Source: JAKFYM01 sp964416595
Lineage (GTDB): Bacteria > Bdellovibrionota > UBA1018 > CAIPTA01
Direction: 5' to 3'
NCBI GenBank assembly: GCA_964416595.1
Contig: CAYQES010000014.1
Location: forward strand, 5,281 to 69,280
DNA length: 64,000 bases
Shown one piece after another: positions 42,996-51,664 of this stretch (positions within the stretch are counted from its first letter, which is position 1; every line of letters starts with the position of its first letter). Below the pieces are notes generated by a model. It was not told the DNA's origin. It searched no databases and was given only the letters and a program-made list of their open reading frames with translations. The position numbers were made by a program, and so were the translations under genes.

Positions 42996-43763
42996 TTACG
43001 TAGGTATCCTCTCGTCCTCGCCAAGGGTAAGCACCTCTACCCCATCATTTGTAACAAGTACCGTATGTTCAAATTGCGCGGAAAGCGAACCATCTTGAGT
43101 TTTAGCCGTCCAGCCATCTTCTTCCAATTTTGTTTTCGCGCTACCCATATTGATCATGGGTTCGATGGTGAAGGTCATGCCCGGTTTCAAAATCACGCCT
43201 TGTTTAGGGCGCCCCACATGCATCACCACGGGGTCTTCGTGGAAATTTCTGCCAATGCCGTGACCGCAATATTCTAACACCACAGTATAACCTCGGGATT
43301 TCACCAGGCTTTCAATGGCGTGGCCAATATCGCCGAGGGTATTGCCCGGCCGCACTTGGTGAATGCCGGCCCACATGGCTTCCCGGGCAGTTTGCACGAA
43401 TTTTTTTACTTCGTCGGGCACTTCGCCCACAAGGAAGGTGGCGTTGGTATCGCCATGGTAGCCATTCAAGATGGGAGTAACATCCAAGTTCACGATGTCA
43501 CCATTACGAAAGGAGCGCTTATCGGGTATGCCGTGGCAAACCACATCGTTCACGGAAACACACAAGCTAGAAGGAAAACCCTTGTAATTGAGTGGTGCGG
43601 GAATGGCTTCGTGTTTGGCGCACCATTCGCGGCAGGCGGTATCAAGCAAGAGCGGAGTATTGCCCTCTTTTACAAGTTTTGCCATATCCTGCAAGCAGCG
43701 GCTGGCAAGCTTGCCAACTTTTCGCATTAATTCGATTTCCCGTTCAGATTTTATGGTGATCAT
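42996..43763 (-). CDS. map: Methionine aminopeptidase, type I
   Basis: A 255-aa dinuclear metallopeptidase that removes N-terminal Met. Ligands are in NLDVTPILNGYHGDTNATF (two Asp), GHGIGRNFHEDP (His), TIEPM (Glu) and SAQFEHTVLV (Glu). Length and motifs are standard for bacterial type I enzymes. Its place at the head of the men genes is unusual but physically coupled: it overlaps the thioesterase by four bases and ends just before menF. Confidence 0.97.
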   Translation of the reverse strand: MITIKSEREIELMRKVGKLASRCLQDMAKLVKEGNTPLLLDTACREWCAKHEAIPAPLNYKGFPSSLCVSVNDVVCHGIPDKRSFRNGDIVNLDVTPILNGYHGDTNATFLVGEVPDEVKKFVQTAREAMWAGIHQVRPGNTLGDIGHAIESLVKSRGYTVVLEYCGHGIGRNFHEDPVVMHVGRPKQGVILKPGMTFTIEPMINMGSAKTKLEEDGWTAKTQDGSLSAQFEHTVLVTNDGVEVLTLGEDERIPT

Positions 43764-44212
43764 TTTTCTCCTCCTAAATCGGAGAATTTTTTCTTCATAG
43801 AGGATTCCATGGGCACCGGGCGGCCGCTATTATTTACGCAGCAATGATGCGTTTCTCCCACCACAGCGATTGTTCCCTGATAGGGCACGGTTGTTATTTG
43901 TGATTCCTGAGGCTCGGCTCCAGTGAAAATTCGGTAAGAAAAATTTAACCTTACAGCGCTCACCTCGGAAATTTCTGTTTCAACTAGAAGGATATCGTCG
44001 AAGGCTAGCGGTTTTTTATATGAAATATGCATGTCCGTGAGCGGAAAGTGGAAACCTTGTTTCATGATGTCCACATAGTTTAAGCCCGTAAGGCGCATAA
44101 ACTCCACCCGTCCCCTCTCCAAATAACGGGCGTGGTTGGAGTGGTGCACGATCCCCATGGCATCGGTCTCAGAGAAGGGCACGCGGTAGGAAAGGCGGCA
44201 AAAAGTTTTCAT
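43760..44212 (-). CDS. Hotdog-fold acyl-CoA thioesterase (possible DHNA-CoA thioesterase)
   Basis: A 150-aa 4HBT/YbgC-type thioesterase. The active-site block is SETDAMGIVHHSNHARYLERGR, with Asp17 as likely catalytic acid. The later HISYKKPLAFDDILLVET is typical of the family. YbgC relatives act with Tol-Pal or on aromatic acyl-CoAs. Because the men cluster has no other candidate for releasing DHNA from DHNA-CoA, this gene may supply that step. Overlaps GST and map by four bases each. Confidence 0.85.
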   Translation of the reverse strand: MKTFCRLSYRVPFSETDAMGIVHHSNHARYLERGRVEFMRLTGLNYVDIMKQGFHFPLTDMHISYKKPLAFDDILLVETEISEVSAVRLNFSYRIFTGAEPQESQITTVPYQGTIAVVGETHHCCVNNSGRPVPMESSMKKKFSDLGGEK

Positions 44213-44835
44213 GCTTTCACCCCGAGGCTCGGATGGGTTTGAGCAAAAGACGGCCGGGATTTATGGCTTTGGGCAAAGCGCGCCAAGTTACCATGTGGTT
44301 CTAGGGAGGGAATCATTTCTCGGAAAAGGGCCCATTCTAGGAAACAGAGCAAAGAAATCTCCAGGAGCGAGAATTGCCCCTGAGTATATTCATTTTTGTT
44401 TCCTAGGTCTTTATCTAGCCAGCGCAAGGAAGCGTTTAATGCCGCTTGTTCTTGGCGAAAAAACGGACAATCCCAAGATAATTCGCTGCGTTTGGCCCGG
44501 ATGAGTTTTACACCTGCGGCCATTCCCCCATTAATAATGGCTAAGCGTTTTTTATGCTGCCAAAGATCACCGGTGGGGAAAAAGCAAAGGTCTGGATTTT
44601 TGACGCCGTATTCTTGGAGCAAATATTCGCAAATGAGGTCGGATTCGATAAGATTACGGTCACCATCTACTAGAACTGGGAATTGGTGTAGGGGATTTTG
44701 GGCAAAGTTCTCCTCCCCCGTTTCCAGCAAACGGTCGAGTACGAGAAATTGGAACGGCAGGGCGAGTTCCTGAAGAACAACGCGCACTTTTCGGGTAAAG
44801 TGCGATGGGGGGGTGCCATAAAGCTTCATAGGCAC
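44209..44835 (-). CDS. Glutathione S-transferase-like protein
   Basis: 208 aa. The thioredoxin-fold N-terminal domain has KLYGTPPSHFTRKVRVVLQEL with a Ser/Thr-containing active-site turn, the cis-Pro in HQFPVLVDGD and the ESDLICEYL glutathione-binding segment. A helical C-terminal domain follows. Role unknown. It is the first gene of the minus-strand unit that runs through the men genes and is divergent from sua5, with only 15 bases between the starts, so the promoters must overlap coding DNA. Confidence 0.88.
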   Translation of the reverse strand: MPMKLYGTPPSHFTRKVRVVLQELALPFQFLVLDRLLETGEENFAQNPLHQFPVLVDGDRNLIESDLICEYLLQEYGVKNPDLCFFPTGDLWQHKKRLAIINGGMAAGVKLIRAKRSELSWDCPFFRQEQAALNASLRWLDKDLGNKNEYTQGQFSLLEISLLCFLEWALFREMIPSLEPHGNLARFAQSHKSRPSFAQTHPSLGVKA

Positions 44836-44850
44836 CTTATAGTATAATTT

Positions 44851-45825
44851 ATGACCTTAGACCACGAACTAGAACAGGCGAAACAGTTACTTCTTCAAGG
44901 AGGAGTGGTCGCCTTGCCCACAGAAACTGTCTATGGCTTAGCGGCTGCTATAACTAGCGAAGAGGGCATCCGTAAGATCTTTTCCATCAAAGAGCGCCCG
45001 TTTTTCGACCCTCTAATCGTGCATATTTGTGATCTCGAGCAAAAAAAACAGGTAATTTCCGCTTGGCCCGAATTAGCGGATTTTCTGGCCCGTAAGTTCT
45101 GGCCGGGGCCGTTTACCATGGTGCTCCCCAAGCATCCCGATTTAAATCCATTGATTACCGCTGGTCTTACCACCGTGGGCCTGCGCATGCCCGCCCATCC
45201 TGTGGCCCGGGCTCTGATAGAACTTTGCAAAATTCCTCTGGCCGCTCCTAGCGCCAATAAGTTCGGCAAAACTAGCCCCACCAAGGCCGAGCATGTGAGA
45301 AAAGGATTTGAAAAAGAAGAGTTGATGATTCTCGACGGGGGGCAATCCGAAGTGGGCCTTGAATCCACGGTGGTGGAGCTTTCTGAAGAGAATGGTAAAG
45401 ATATTGTCACGGTGCTCAGGCCTGGAGCGGTTACAGAAGATTTATTGGCCGCGGCCCTTACGGAACGTGGATTGCCCTACGAAATTCGTAAAAAATCTAG
45501 CCTTGCTTCGCCCGGCAATACGGAACATCACTATATGCCCAATGTTCCCCTGGTGATTGTGGCTCAGGAGGAGCTTTCCTTAAAACAATCTCGCCGGGAT
45601 GAAATTTGCCGGGATTTTCAATTGGACCGTAATGAAAGAGGGGCTGAATTGCGGATCGATGGGAATCCAAAAATTGCGGCCCGCTCTTTGTATTTACGTA
45701 TGCGGGAATGTTCCGATGGGGGCGCTTCTTTCATTTACGTGTTTCGGCGCAAAAGCCAGCAGGGCGGCCTTTGGGACGCTATCTGGGATCGGCTTTCTCG
45801 TGCTGCTAGCCGAGTGTATGGATAG
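44851..45825 (+). CDS. Threonylcarbamoyl-AMP synthase (Sua5 type)
   Basis: 324 aa. The YrdC domain (about 1-200) has GGVVALPTETVYGLAA, KERPFFDPLIVH, FWPGPFTMVL and APSANKFGKTSPT. A C-terminal Sua5 domain follows after the linker PGNTEHHYMPNVPLV. It makes threonylcarbamoyl-AMP from Thr, bicarbonate and ATP for the t6A modification of tRNAs. The long Sua5 form, not the short TsaC form, is present. Confidence 0.94.
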   Translation: MTLDHELEQAKQLLLQGGVVALPTETVYGLAAAITSEEGIRKIFSIKERPFFDPLIVHICDLEQKKQVISAWPELADFLARKFWPGPFTMVLPKHPDLNPLITAGLTTVGLRMPAHPVARALIELCKIPLAAPSANKFGKTSPTKAEHVRKGFEKEELMILDGGQSEVGLESTVVELSEENGKDIVTVLRPGAVTEDLLAAALTERGLPYEIRKKSSLASPGNTEHHYMPNVPLVIVAQEELSLKQSRRDEICRDFQLDRNERGAELRIDGNPKIAARSLYLRMRECSDGGASFIYVFRRKSQQGGLWDAIWDRLSRAASRVYG

Positions 45826-45898
45826 TTGATCGGCGCGTTTCTTAACTTGAGAATTCTTCTTTCTTTAGCCTAATCTTTAAAGAGTAAAAGGGGTTTTT

Positions 45899-47218
45899 AT
45901 GGATCCATCCCGGCGAAGGTTTCTCTGTTATGCGAGTTTTTTGGTGGCTAGTTCCGCCATGCCTCTCTGGGCCCGGGCTCGGGATTTCATGCCTCTGAAC
46001 AATGCGGCTAATCCCAATGCTTGGCCTATTATGCAGGGGCCAACGGATGCTACTTCTGCCACTTTGATCATTCTCCATGAAGCAGCTGCGGATTTTTCTC
46101 CCCATATTTTCGGGGCCAATAATGAATTAGTTCCCTGGGCTTTTACCCAGCGCTGGCCATTGCCAGGCGGCACTCTGATGGTTTCGGAAATTTGTGTGTC
46201 GAATTTACTGGTTGGCGTGGACTATCGCCTACAACTAGTGGATGGCGGCGGAAATATTTTAGACCAAAGAACCTTCGGCGCCTTGGATGTAAGTCGGGAG
46301 CAGTGCCGGTTTGCTGTGATCAGCTGCATGAATGATTCGGTGGGTGGCACTGCGAGTACATGGGAGCTCCTATATAAGGAAAATTGCGACTTTGTGGTTT
46401 TCCTGGGGGATACTTGTTATTCCGATCAACATAATACCGAAAGAACCACGGGTAGCTATGCCCGCAGGTACGCGCAAACTAGATCCAAATTAGCTTGGTT
46501 TAAAATGCCCAAGCTTACGCCTGTGTTCGCTACCTGGGATGACCACGATTTTGGTTTTAATAACGGCTATAAAGATTTTGCCATGGCGCCTTTTATGGGC
46601 CAAATGTTTCGCACTTTTTTTGGCACCAAAGAAAATGCTAATTGGCGCAAAGCCTATGGTGTGGGCAGTGTATTTGAGGGATTCGGCCAGCGGTTTTATT
46701 TTATGGACGATCGCTCTTACCGAGATAACCCTATGGCCTCCAGAAAACGCCACTGGGGCGCCGAGCAGACTGATTGGCTGTTACAAGATCTTGCCTCTTC
46801 CAATAAGCCTGCTTGGCTTATGAATGGCAGCCAATTTTTCGGTGCCTATTTAGATAAAGAATCCATCGAGGGCGATTACGCCGAGGATTTTAACCAAATT
46901 CTCGCCCGTCTTCGCCAGATTTCTGCCCCGGTAGTTTTTGCTTCGGGGGATATTCATGCTTCTGAAGTAATGAAAATTGAAGAGCAACAACTGGGTTATG
47001 GCACGTATGAATTTACTTCTAGCGCCATCCATAGCATTAGGTTCCCTTTCGCTTTTAGTGGCGCAGTTAATCCACGCCGTATTGGTCCACTGGAGGAGCA
47101 GTCCAACTTTATGGTGTTCGATGTGGACGTTAGTAAAATATGGAATATGCACGTACGCTGCTTGAATAAAAAAGGCGCTCTATCATTCTCCGGAAATTTC
47201 GAAATCAGCAGGGGATGA
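45899..47218 (+). CDS. PhoD-like secreted metallophosphoesterase
   Basis: 439 aa with a twin-arginine signal (PSRRRFLCYASFLVASS), so export is folded, through Tat. Metal-binding motifs of the PhoD group are present: FLGDTCYSDQHN, TWDDHDFGFNNGY, MNGSQFFGAY and ASGDIHASEV. These enzymes act as phosphodiesterases or alkaline phosphatases in phosphate scavenging. AAAGGGG precedes the ATG. A TTGAGA/TAATCT pair 18 bases apart may be its promoter. No Pho box is evident. Confidence 0.9.
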   Translation: MDPSRRRFLCYASFLVASSAMPLWARARDFMPLNNAANPNAWPIMQGPTDATSATLIILHEAAADFSPHIFGANNELVPWAFTQRWPLPGGTLMVSEICVSNLLVGVDYRLQLVDGGGNILDQRTFGALDVSREQCRFAVISCMNDSVGGTASTWELLYKENCDFVVFLGDTCYSDQHNTERTTGSYARRYAQTRSKLAWFKMPKLTPVFATWDDHDFGFNNGYKDFAMAPFMGQMFRTFFGTKENANWRKAYGVGSVFEGFGQRFYFMDDRSYRDNPMASRKRHWGAEQTDWLLQDLASSNKPAWLMNGSQFFGAYLDKESIEGDYAEDFNQILARLRQISAPVVFASGDIHASEVMKIEEQQLGYGTYEFTSSAIHSIRFPFAFSGAVNPRRIGPLEEQSNFMVFDVDVSKIWNMHVRCLNKKGALSFSGNFEISRG

Positions 47219-47267
47219 AATAATTTTAGTCAGATTTTTTACACGCTAACTAGAAATTATTTTCCAA
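47218..47267 (+). terminator. Possible AT-rich terminator after the PhoD-like gene
   Basis: AAATAATTTTAGT (47218-47230) and ACTAGAAATTATTT (47249-47262) are complementary apart from a one-base bulge, and TTTCC follows. The stem has almost no GC, so stability is low and the call is tentative. Confidence 0.35.
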
Positions 47268-47281
47268 GAAGAACCGTGTAG

Positions 47282-47303
47282 GCGCCACATCTTCTTGTGG
47301 CGC
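47282..47303. repeat. Perfect 8-bp hairpin upstream of the secreted-protein gene
   Basis: GCGCCACA (47282-47289) and TGTGGCGC (47296-47303) form a GC-rich stem with a 6-nt loop. An A-run, not a T-run, follows on the plus strand, so it does not fit an intrinsic terminator. It lies 28 nt before the next ATG and could act as an mRNA 5' structure. Confidence 0.6.
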
Positions 47304-47331
47304 TGCAAAAAATAATCATAAACTAATATTT

Positions 47332-47952
47332 ATGAGAAGAATTTTTTTGCTGCTAGTAGTGCTACTACTTTCCCCTACTTTCACTCAGGCCGCCCCCTAT
47401 AAGGCGGAGCCTGTAGGAAATATTTTAAAAGCCATCAATGATAGCCGCTTAATCTATATGGGACGCGGGCTTCTTTTCGGCTTTTTTAGTATTGAATCTT
47501 GCGTTTGGGCCAACCGGGAAATGATATTGATCCAAAACTATTGCTATCCACAGCAAGAGCACCCGGCTAAGGGCATCGTGGTATGGTCGAAGAAATTTGG
47601 GATCGTGGAATTCTACGAAGAAAAACTTCCTAATGGAATAGTGAAAAAGGATGTATCCATCAACCAATTCCCAGAATTTTTGACTACGATTCTGCCAAAT
47701 GATTTACGAGCTCTGGATATAAATCTGATCAATGAAATTTCGGAAAAATTATATAACCGCAGAAATCCTGCTTGTTGGTCCACCAACTACGATTGGAATA
47801 AGCAGATAAAATTGGCCGCATGTTATCAAACCGCTGTCGGGGAGTACCGACCTTGGATCGTAGAGACCCAATCTATAGTGAATGATGCGGACAAATGGGA
47901 TGCCATCTTAAGGGGAGTTTTTGCAAAAATCCCTATGCCTGGCCTTTTTTAA
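47332..47952 (+). CDS. Secreted protein of unknown function
   Basis: 206 aa with a clear signal peptide (MRRIFLLLVVLLLSPTFTQAA). I do not recognise a family. The mature part has four cysteines (SIESCVWAN, QNYCYPQ, NPACWST, LAACYQT), which could form two disulfides in the periplasm. No repeats or catalytic motifs stand out. It lies between the PhoD-like gene and the decarboxylase on the same strand but with its own leader, so it may be a separate unit. Confidence 0.7.
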   Translation: MRRIFLLLVVLLLSPTFTQAAPYKAEPVGNILKAINDSRLIYMGRGLLFGFFSIESCVWANREMILIQNYCYPQQEHPAKGIVVWSKKFGIVEFYEEKLPNGIVKKDVSINQFPEFLTTILPNDLRALDINLINEISEKLYNRRNPACWSTNYDWNKQIKLAACYQTAVGEYRPWIVETQSIVNDADKWDAILRGVFAKIPMPGLF

Positions 47953-47988
47953 CTGTTTTTCTCCTGAAGCTGATTATAGTGAAGGTCT

Positions 47989-49005
47989 ATGTATGATCTT
48001 GTGTGGGATCATTTTTTAGAAACCCCTTCCCTCTTTTTCCCAAAAGACGAAGTTGTTGCGCGGGCCGTGGCTATTCGGAATTTAACTGCGTCATTGGGAT
48101 ATGAATTATTTTATCCCGTGAAAGCTTTTAGTAATCCTGACTTTTTATCTCTCATTGAGAGCCATATAGATGGATTTGATGTGAGCAGCTTAGAAGAGGC
48201 GAAGAAGATTTCTTCTCATAAAAAAATTTCTGTGTATAGCCCCCACGATTCTTATGGGGCGGCGGGGAAAATCATCGAGTATGGCATGCCGGTGCAAGAT
48301 GTGATTTTAGAGCACCCCATTCTTCATTCTAAGGGGGCTAGAGAAAATGTTTTTTATCGGCTCAATATTAGCCCCCTTTCTCCGCAAAAGGAGCCCAGCC
48401 GTTTTGGTGTGCATCCACTAGATTTTCATTTACTGGCGGAAGAGCGGAATTTCCATTTTCATTTACGTAATCCACAGGAGTTTTCTGCGGTCGAGTTTTT
48501 AGAAATTATCCAAAAACTAAGAATCGCCTTTCCCAAGATGGAAAGGCTGATTATGGGCGGCGGCTGGCATAAATTCTCCTGGGCGGAATTTGCGGCGATC
48601 CTGCGCGAAGTTCGAAATGCTAATCCTGATTTGCAATTACGAATTGAGCCAGGAAAATTATTTGTGCATGAGCTTGGATATGCGGCCACAAAAATTCTTA
48701 CAAAAAAAATGTATGGTGATTCCGTGGATATTATCGTGGATTTAAGTTCCGTTACCCATACGCTTTGGAGCGTGCCACAGCTGATGAAATCCGAAATAAA
48801 TACAGCTCCTGAGCCTATCCAGCTCACCATTTACGGCCCCAGCTGTTATGAGGCCGATATAGTTGGGCGCTATAAAATTTCAAAAGAGTTGGCTCAGAAA
48901 CTAAGTGTAGGCAGCAGACTCATTTTTTCTGGAGTAACGGGCTATACAGCAGAACGGCAACATTCTTTTAATGGGATTTTGCCTGCAACTATACATTTCA
49001 TCTAA
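47989..49005 (+). CDS. PLP fold-type III decarboxylase, carboxynorspermidine/DAP decarboxylase-like
   Basis: 338 aa. The Schiff-base Lys is about Lys45 in FYPVKAFSNPDFL. Other family marks are FDVSSLEEAKK, MGGGWHKFSW, the phosphate-binding EPGK (about 220-223, usually EPGR), the catalytic-Cys motif GPSCYEAD (Cys286) and the C-terminal FNG. Size and motifs are closest to carboxynorspermidine and related decarboxylases rather than LysA. It should decarboxylate an amino-acid-like substrate. It converges on the radical SAM operon with a four-base overlap of the 3' ends. Confidence 0.82.
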   Translation: MYDLVWDHFLETPSLFFPKDEVVARAVAIRNLTASLGYELFYPVKAFSNPDFLSLIESHIDGFDVSSLEEAKKISSHKKISVYSPHDSYGAAGKIIEYGMPVQDVILEHPILHSKGARENVFYRLNISPLSPQKEPSRFGVHPLDFHLLAEERNFHFHLRNPQEFSAVEFLEIIQKLRIAFPKMERLIMGGGWHKFSWAEFAAILREVRNANPDLQLRIEPGKLFVHELGYAATKILTKKMYGDSVDIIVDLSSVTHTLWSVPQLMKSEINTAPEPIQLTIYGPSCYEADIVGRYKISKELAQKLSVGSRLIFSGVTGYTAERQHSFNGILPATIHFI

Positions 49006-50993
49006 ACTGTGGCCGGCTGATCTTGTATCTTTTGCCAGAAGTAAGTTTGATAGCTCCTAAGATTGTGGGGCTTAATGATTTTCCAGAAAAAATCTTGTTC
49101 ACCAGAAAAATGAAGATCTACTAGTAAGCTGGATCCCGTCTTATTTTCATTAATTAGTATCGGGCTCACTGCTTCCGATAGAATACTCCCTTGAGTCTTG
49201 AAATATTTGGGCCAGTCATATTTGCATGAAATGATACGGCCGTGCTTGGGGTCGTAGTCTGGGCTAATGAGCATCTTGGTTTGAAATAAAAGTAGATCGT
49301 CTAAAATTTCTTGGGGGATAGAGGGGTGGTAGGCCCCCAAAAAGCGCCTAACATCTTTATAAAAGCGCACCTGATTTTTTAAGCTCGTATAATAAATCCA
49401 CTCTTCAGGCTGGCAGTAGAAATCGAATTCTGGCCCAGGATCCATGAGAATGCTGCTGTTTTCTTTGTATAAAAAACTTTGCTTACTCTGAAGAATTTCC
49501 TTTTGCAAAAAAGCAAAAAATTCACCATGAGATTCTAAGTTTTCTACGAGGCTTTCGTAGAATTCCCCGTAAGGAATTTGGTGGCTGAAACGTAAATACT
49601 GACTCACAAATCGCAATAAGCCCAAGTTATGTAGGGCTTTACAAAAATCCGCATAATAGAGGCATTGGATAAAATCTTCTTTAGTGAGAGTGTTAGTTTC
49701 GCAAATATATTCTGAAGTATTACTGTGGTAATGGTGCAGATCTTGAGCGTTTTTAAAAACGCGGGAGCGGGCTGCGGGCCGCCGCATGGATTGGATGCCC
49801 CATTTTTCCAAATACGCTGGATCCTTTGCTGGTGCATTGGGCAAAAGAGCAAAGAGATGGGTTTGAATGTCTTCGTGAAATCCCCACTCCATCATATTGG
49901 CCCAAGCTTTTTTCCAATGCGTGTACGTATCACCAGGATTGCCGGCGATGAGCACCCCCATAGTTGGCACTTTGAGGCGATCAAATTCTTCCACGGCATA
50001 GCGCAGATTTTCTGTTTTAATATTTTTGCGCTGAATAGATTCTAAAACAGCATCTTCTGTGTGTTGAAAAGAAATGGGCACACAATCGATTAGGGCATGC
50101 TGGTGCCAAATTTTTCCAATCTCAATCACCCGATCCATATTATTTTTGGCCGCATTCCAGAGAATGCGTTTAGGGTAACCATATTTCTGTTTGGCCTCCA
50201 CGATCCAGCGTGCGATTTCCAGATCTTGGGAGAAAATGCCGAAATTGGCATCAGTAATAAAAACTACTTCAACTTGTTGTTCTCCTAGCCAATCAATTTC
50301 AGCTTTTGTTTTTTGGTAATCGAAGGGGCGGATTTTCCCCATGGTGGCGGAACCCCAGTCACAGAAACTGCAGCTGTAGGGGCAGCCTCGATTGGTTTCC
50401 AGCATGGCATAGATTTTTGTGTTTTCTTGGCGAAGCTTTTGAATCCAGTACTCAAAATGAGGGCGATTGCTAAGGTAAGCCGAGGGGCGGCTAGTAAAAG
50501 AAGCGTTTTTTTCTTCTTTTGTGTGCGTTCCATCCTTCAGGATTAAATTCGGGATTTGTGTGAGTTCTTTTTCTCCCAATTGCCAACGTAAGATTTCGGG
50601 GAACACATCTTCCCCATCCTTTTTAACGATCAAATCTATAAATTTTAAATCTTCCTGAGGGCTGCGCCAATCTGGTTGGGGCCCACCGGCCACTACAAGG
50701 CAATGGGGGTTTTTCTTTTTAATTTTTTGCGCCATTTCTAGTTGTAGGGGCCAGTTCCATTCATAGCCGCTGATAGCAAATACATCTATTTTCTCCAAAT
50801 CGTAATTTTGGAGTAAAACTTCTGCGGAATTTGTGTGAAAAATGGGGGTGAGCCATTCTGTTGAGTATTTTAAAATCGGATCCAGATCACAAGCTGATTT
50901 TAAACAGCCCCAAATATAGGGAATATACGTAACCGTGCTCATCCAGTTGGGTACGGAAACCAGGATGCGTATTTTTTTTTCTGCAGTGGCCAC
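49002..50993 (-). CDS. Cobalamin-dependent radical SAM enzyme
   Basis: 663 aa. Residues about 8-145 form a B12-binding domain (RILVSVPNWM, LVVAGGPQPDW, LIVKKDGEDVFPE) without the DxHxxG histidine motif, as in many cobalamin-dependent radical SAM enzymes. The radical SAM core has CxxxCxxC at Cys204, Cys208, Cys211 (NRGCPYSCSFCDWG). A 250-residue C-terminal domain is unrecognised. Family members mostly methylate unactivated carbon or do ring chemistry. It starts with GTG, overlapping the previous stop by one base (TAGTG). Last gene of the oxygenase operon. Confidence 0.88.
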   Translation of the reverse strand: MATAEKKIRILVSVPNWMSTVTYIPYIWGCLKSACDLDPILKYSTEWLTPIFHTNSAEVLLQNYDLEKIDVFAISGYEWNWPLQLEMAQKIKKKNPHCLVVAGGPQPDWRSPQEDLKFIDLIVKKDGEDVFPEILRWQLGEKELTQIPNLILKDGTHTKEEKNASFTSRPSAYLSNRPHFEYWIQKLRQENTKIYAMLETNRGCPYSCSFCDWGSATMGKIRPFDYQKTKAEIDWLGEQQVEVVFITDANFGIFSQDLEIARWIVEAKQKYGYPKRILWNAAKNNMDRVIEIGKIWHQHALIDCVPISFQHTEDAVLESIQRKNIKTENLRYAVEEFDRLKVPTMGVLIAGNPGDTYTHWKKAWANMMEWGFHEDIQTHLFALLPNAPAKDPAYLEKWGIQSMRRPAARSRVFKNAQDLHHYHSNTSEYICETNTLTKEDFIQCLYYADFCKALHNLGLLRFVSQYLRFSHQIPYGEFYESLVENLESHGEFFAFLQKEILQSKQSFLYKENSSILMDPGPEFDFYCQPEEWIYYTSLKNQVRFYKDVRRFLGAYHPSIPQEILDDLLLFQTKMLISPDYDPKHGRIISCKYDWPKYFKTQGSILSEAVSPILINENKTGSSLLVDLHFSGEQDFFWKIIKPHNLRSYQTYFWQKIQDQPATV

Positions 50994-51664
50994 TATTTTT
51001 TAAACCAATCTAACAAAAAGGGATGACCAATTTGGGTGCGAGATAAAATCTCAGTAGAGAATTCTTTTATGCTGTTTTGCAAAAGTTTTTGATAGTGATC
51101 ATCCGCTTGGCCGTTCCATGGATTTCCAAAACAAAGAGTGATTTTTTCTTGATGACTACCATTGCGCATGCCATGGCAGTGGGAGCCATCAATGATATAG
51201 GCGGAGTGTTTTTGAGAAACATAATGTTCTTGGCCATCTTCACCAATAAAATAGAGAGAATCCCGCGGGCCTTGACACACAATTCTTAGTTTATGTTGCA
51301 AAGATTGGAATTCTTTTTCGGAGCAATCGATGTGGGGCAAGATTTCAGCTTTTGGGGGTGTGCGTAAAACAGTGATGCGGGGCCTCGGGTTCATCCAGGA
51401 AAATAGGTGTTCTTCTATCCATTTTTTTACCTGAACCATGGATTCGGCGGGCTGGGTCCAGGCGAAAGATAAATGATGCTTAGACATATCTTTTTCCAAA
51501 TGTTCACCGCCACCCGTATAAAGAGGCAACAATTTGCATTGTCGGTAGGAACTCCAGTACCAAGCGCTCTCTTCGGCCGCCAAAATTTCTTGGGCAAAGT
51601 TTTTTAAAAGTTCTTCTGTGAGTGGTAAGGCAATGGGCGCATAAGTAAAATTTAGGTAGTCCAT
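50993..51664 (-). CDS. AspH-like 2OG-Fe(II) oxygenase A
   Basis: 223 aa. The putative iron site is His111-x-Asp113 in EILPHIDCSEKEF, followed by LQHKLRIVCQG and GEDGQEHYV. The distal His is His164 (or His162) in DGSHCHGMRNGS. Ten residues after His164, where the 2OG-binding Arg normally lies, there is Lys174. The pattern matches aspartyl/asparaginyl beta-hydroxylases. Substrate unknown. It starts within the stop of its upstream neighbour (TAATG) and its stop overlaps the radical SAM start. Confidence 0.78.
   Translation of the reverse strand: MDYLNFTYAPIALPLTEELLKNFAQEILAAEESAWYWSSYRQCKLLPLYTGGGEHLEKDMSKHHLSFAWTQPAESMVQVKKWIEEHLFSWMNPRPRITVLRTPPKAEILPHIDCSEKEFQSLQHKLRIVCQGPRDSLYFIGEDGQEHYVSQKHSAYIIDGSHCHGMRNGSHQEKITLCFGNPWNGQADDHYQKLLQNSIKEFSTEILSRTQIGHPFLLDWFKK

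Noticed and set aside
47282..47303. Rho-independent terminator
   Set aside because: The hairpin is strong but is followed by an A-run on the plus strand and by no T-run on the minus strand.
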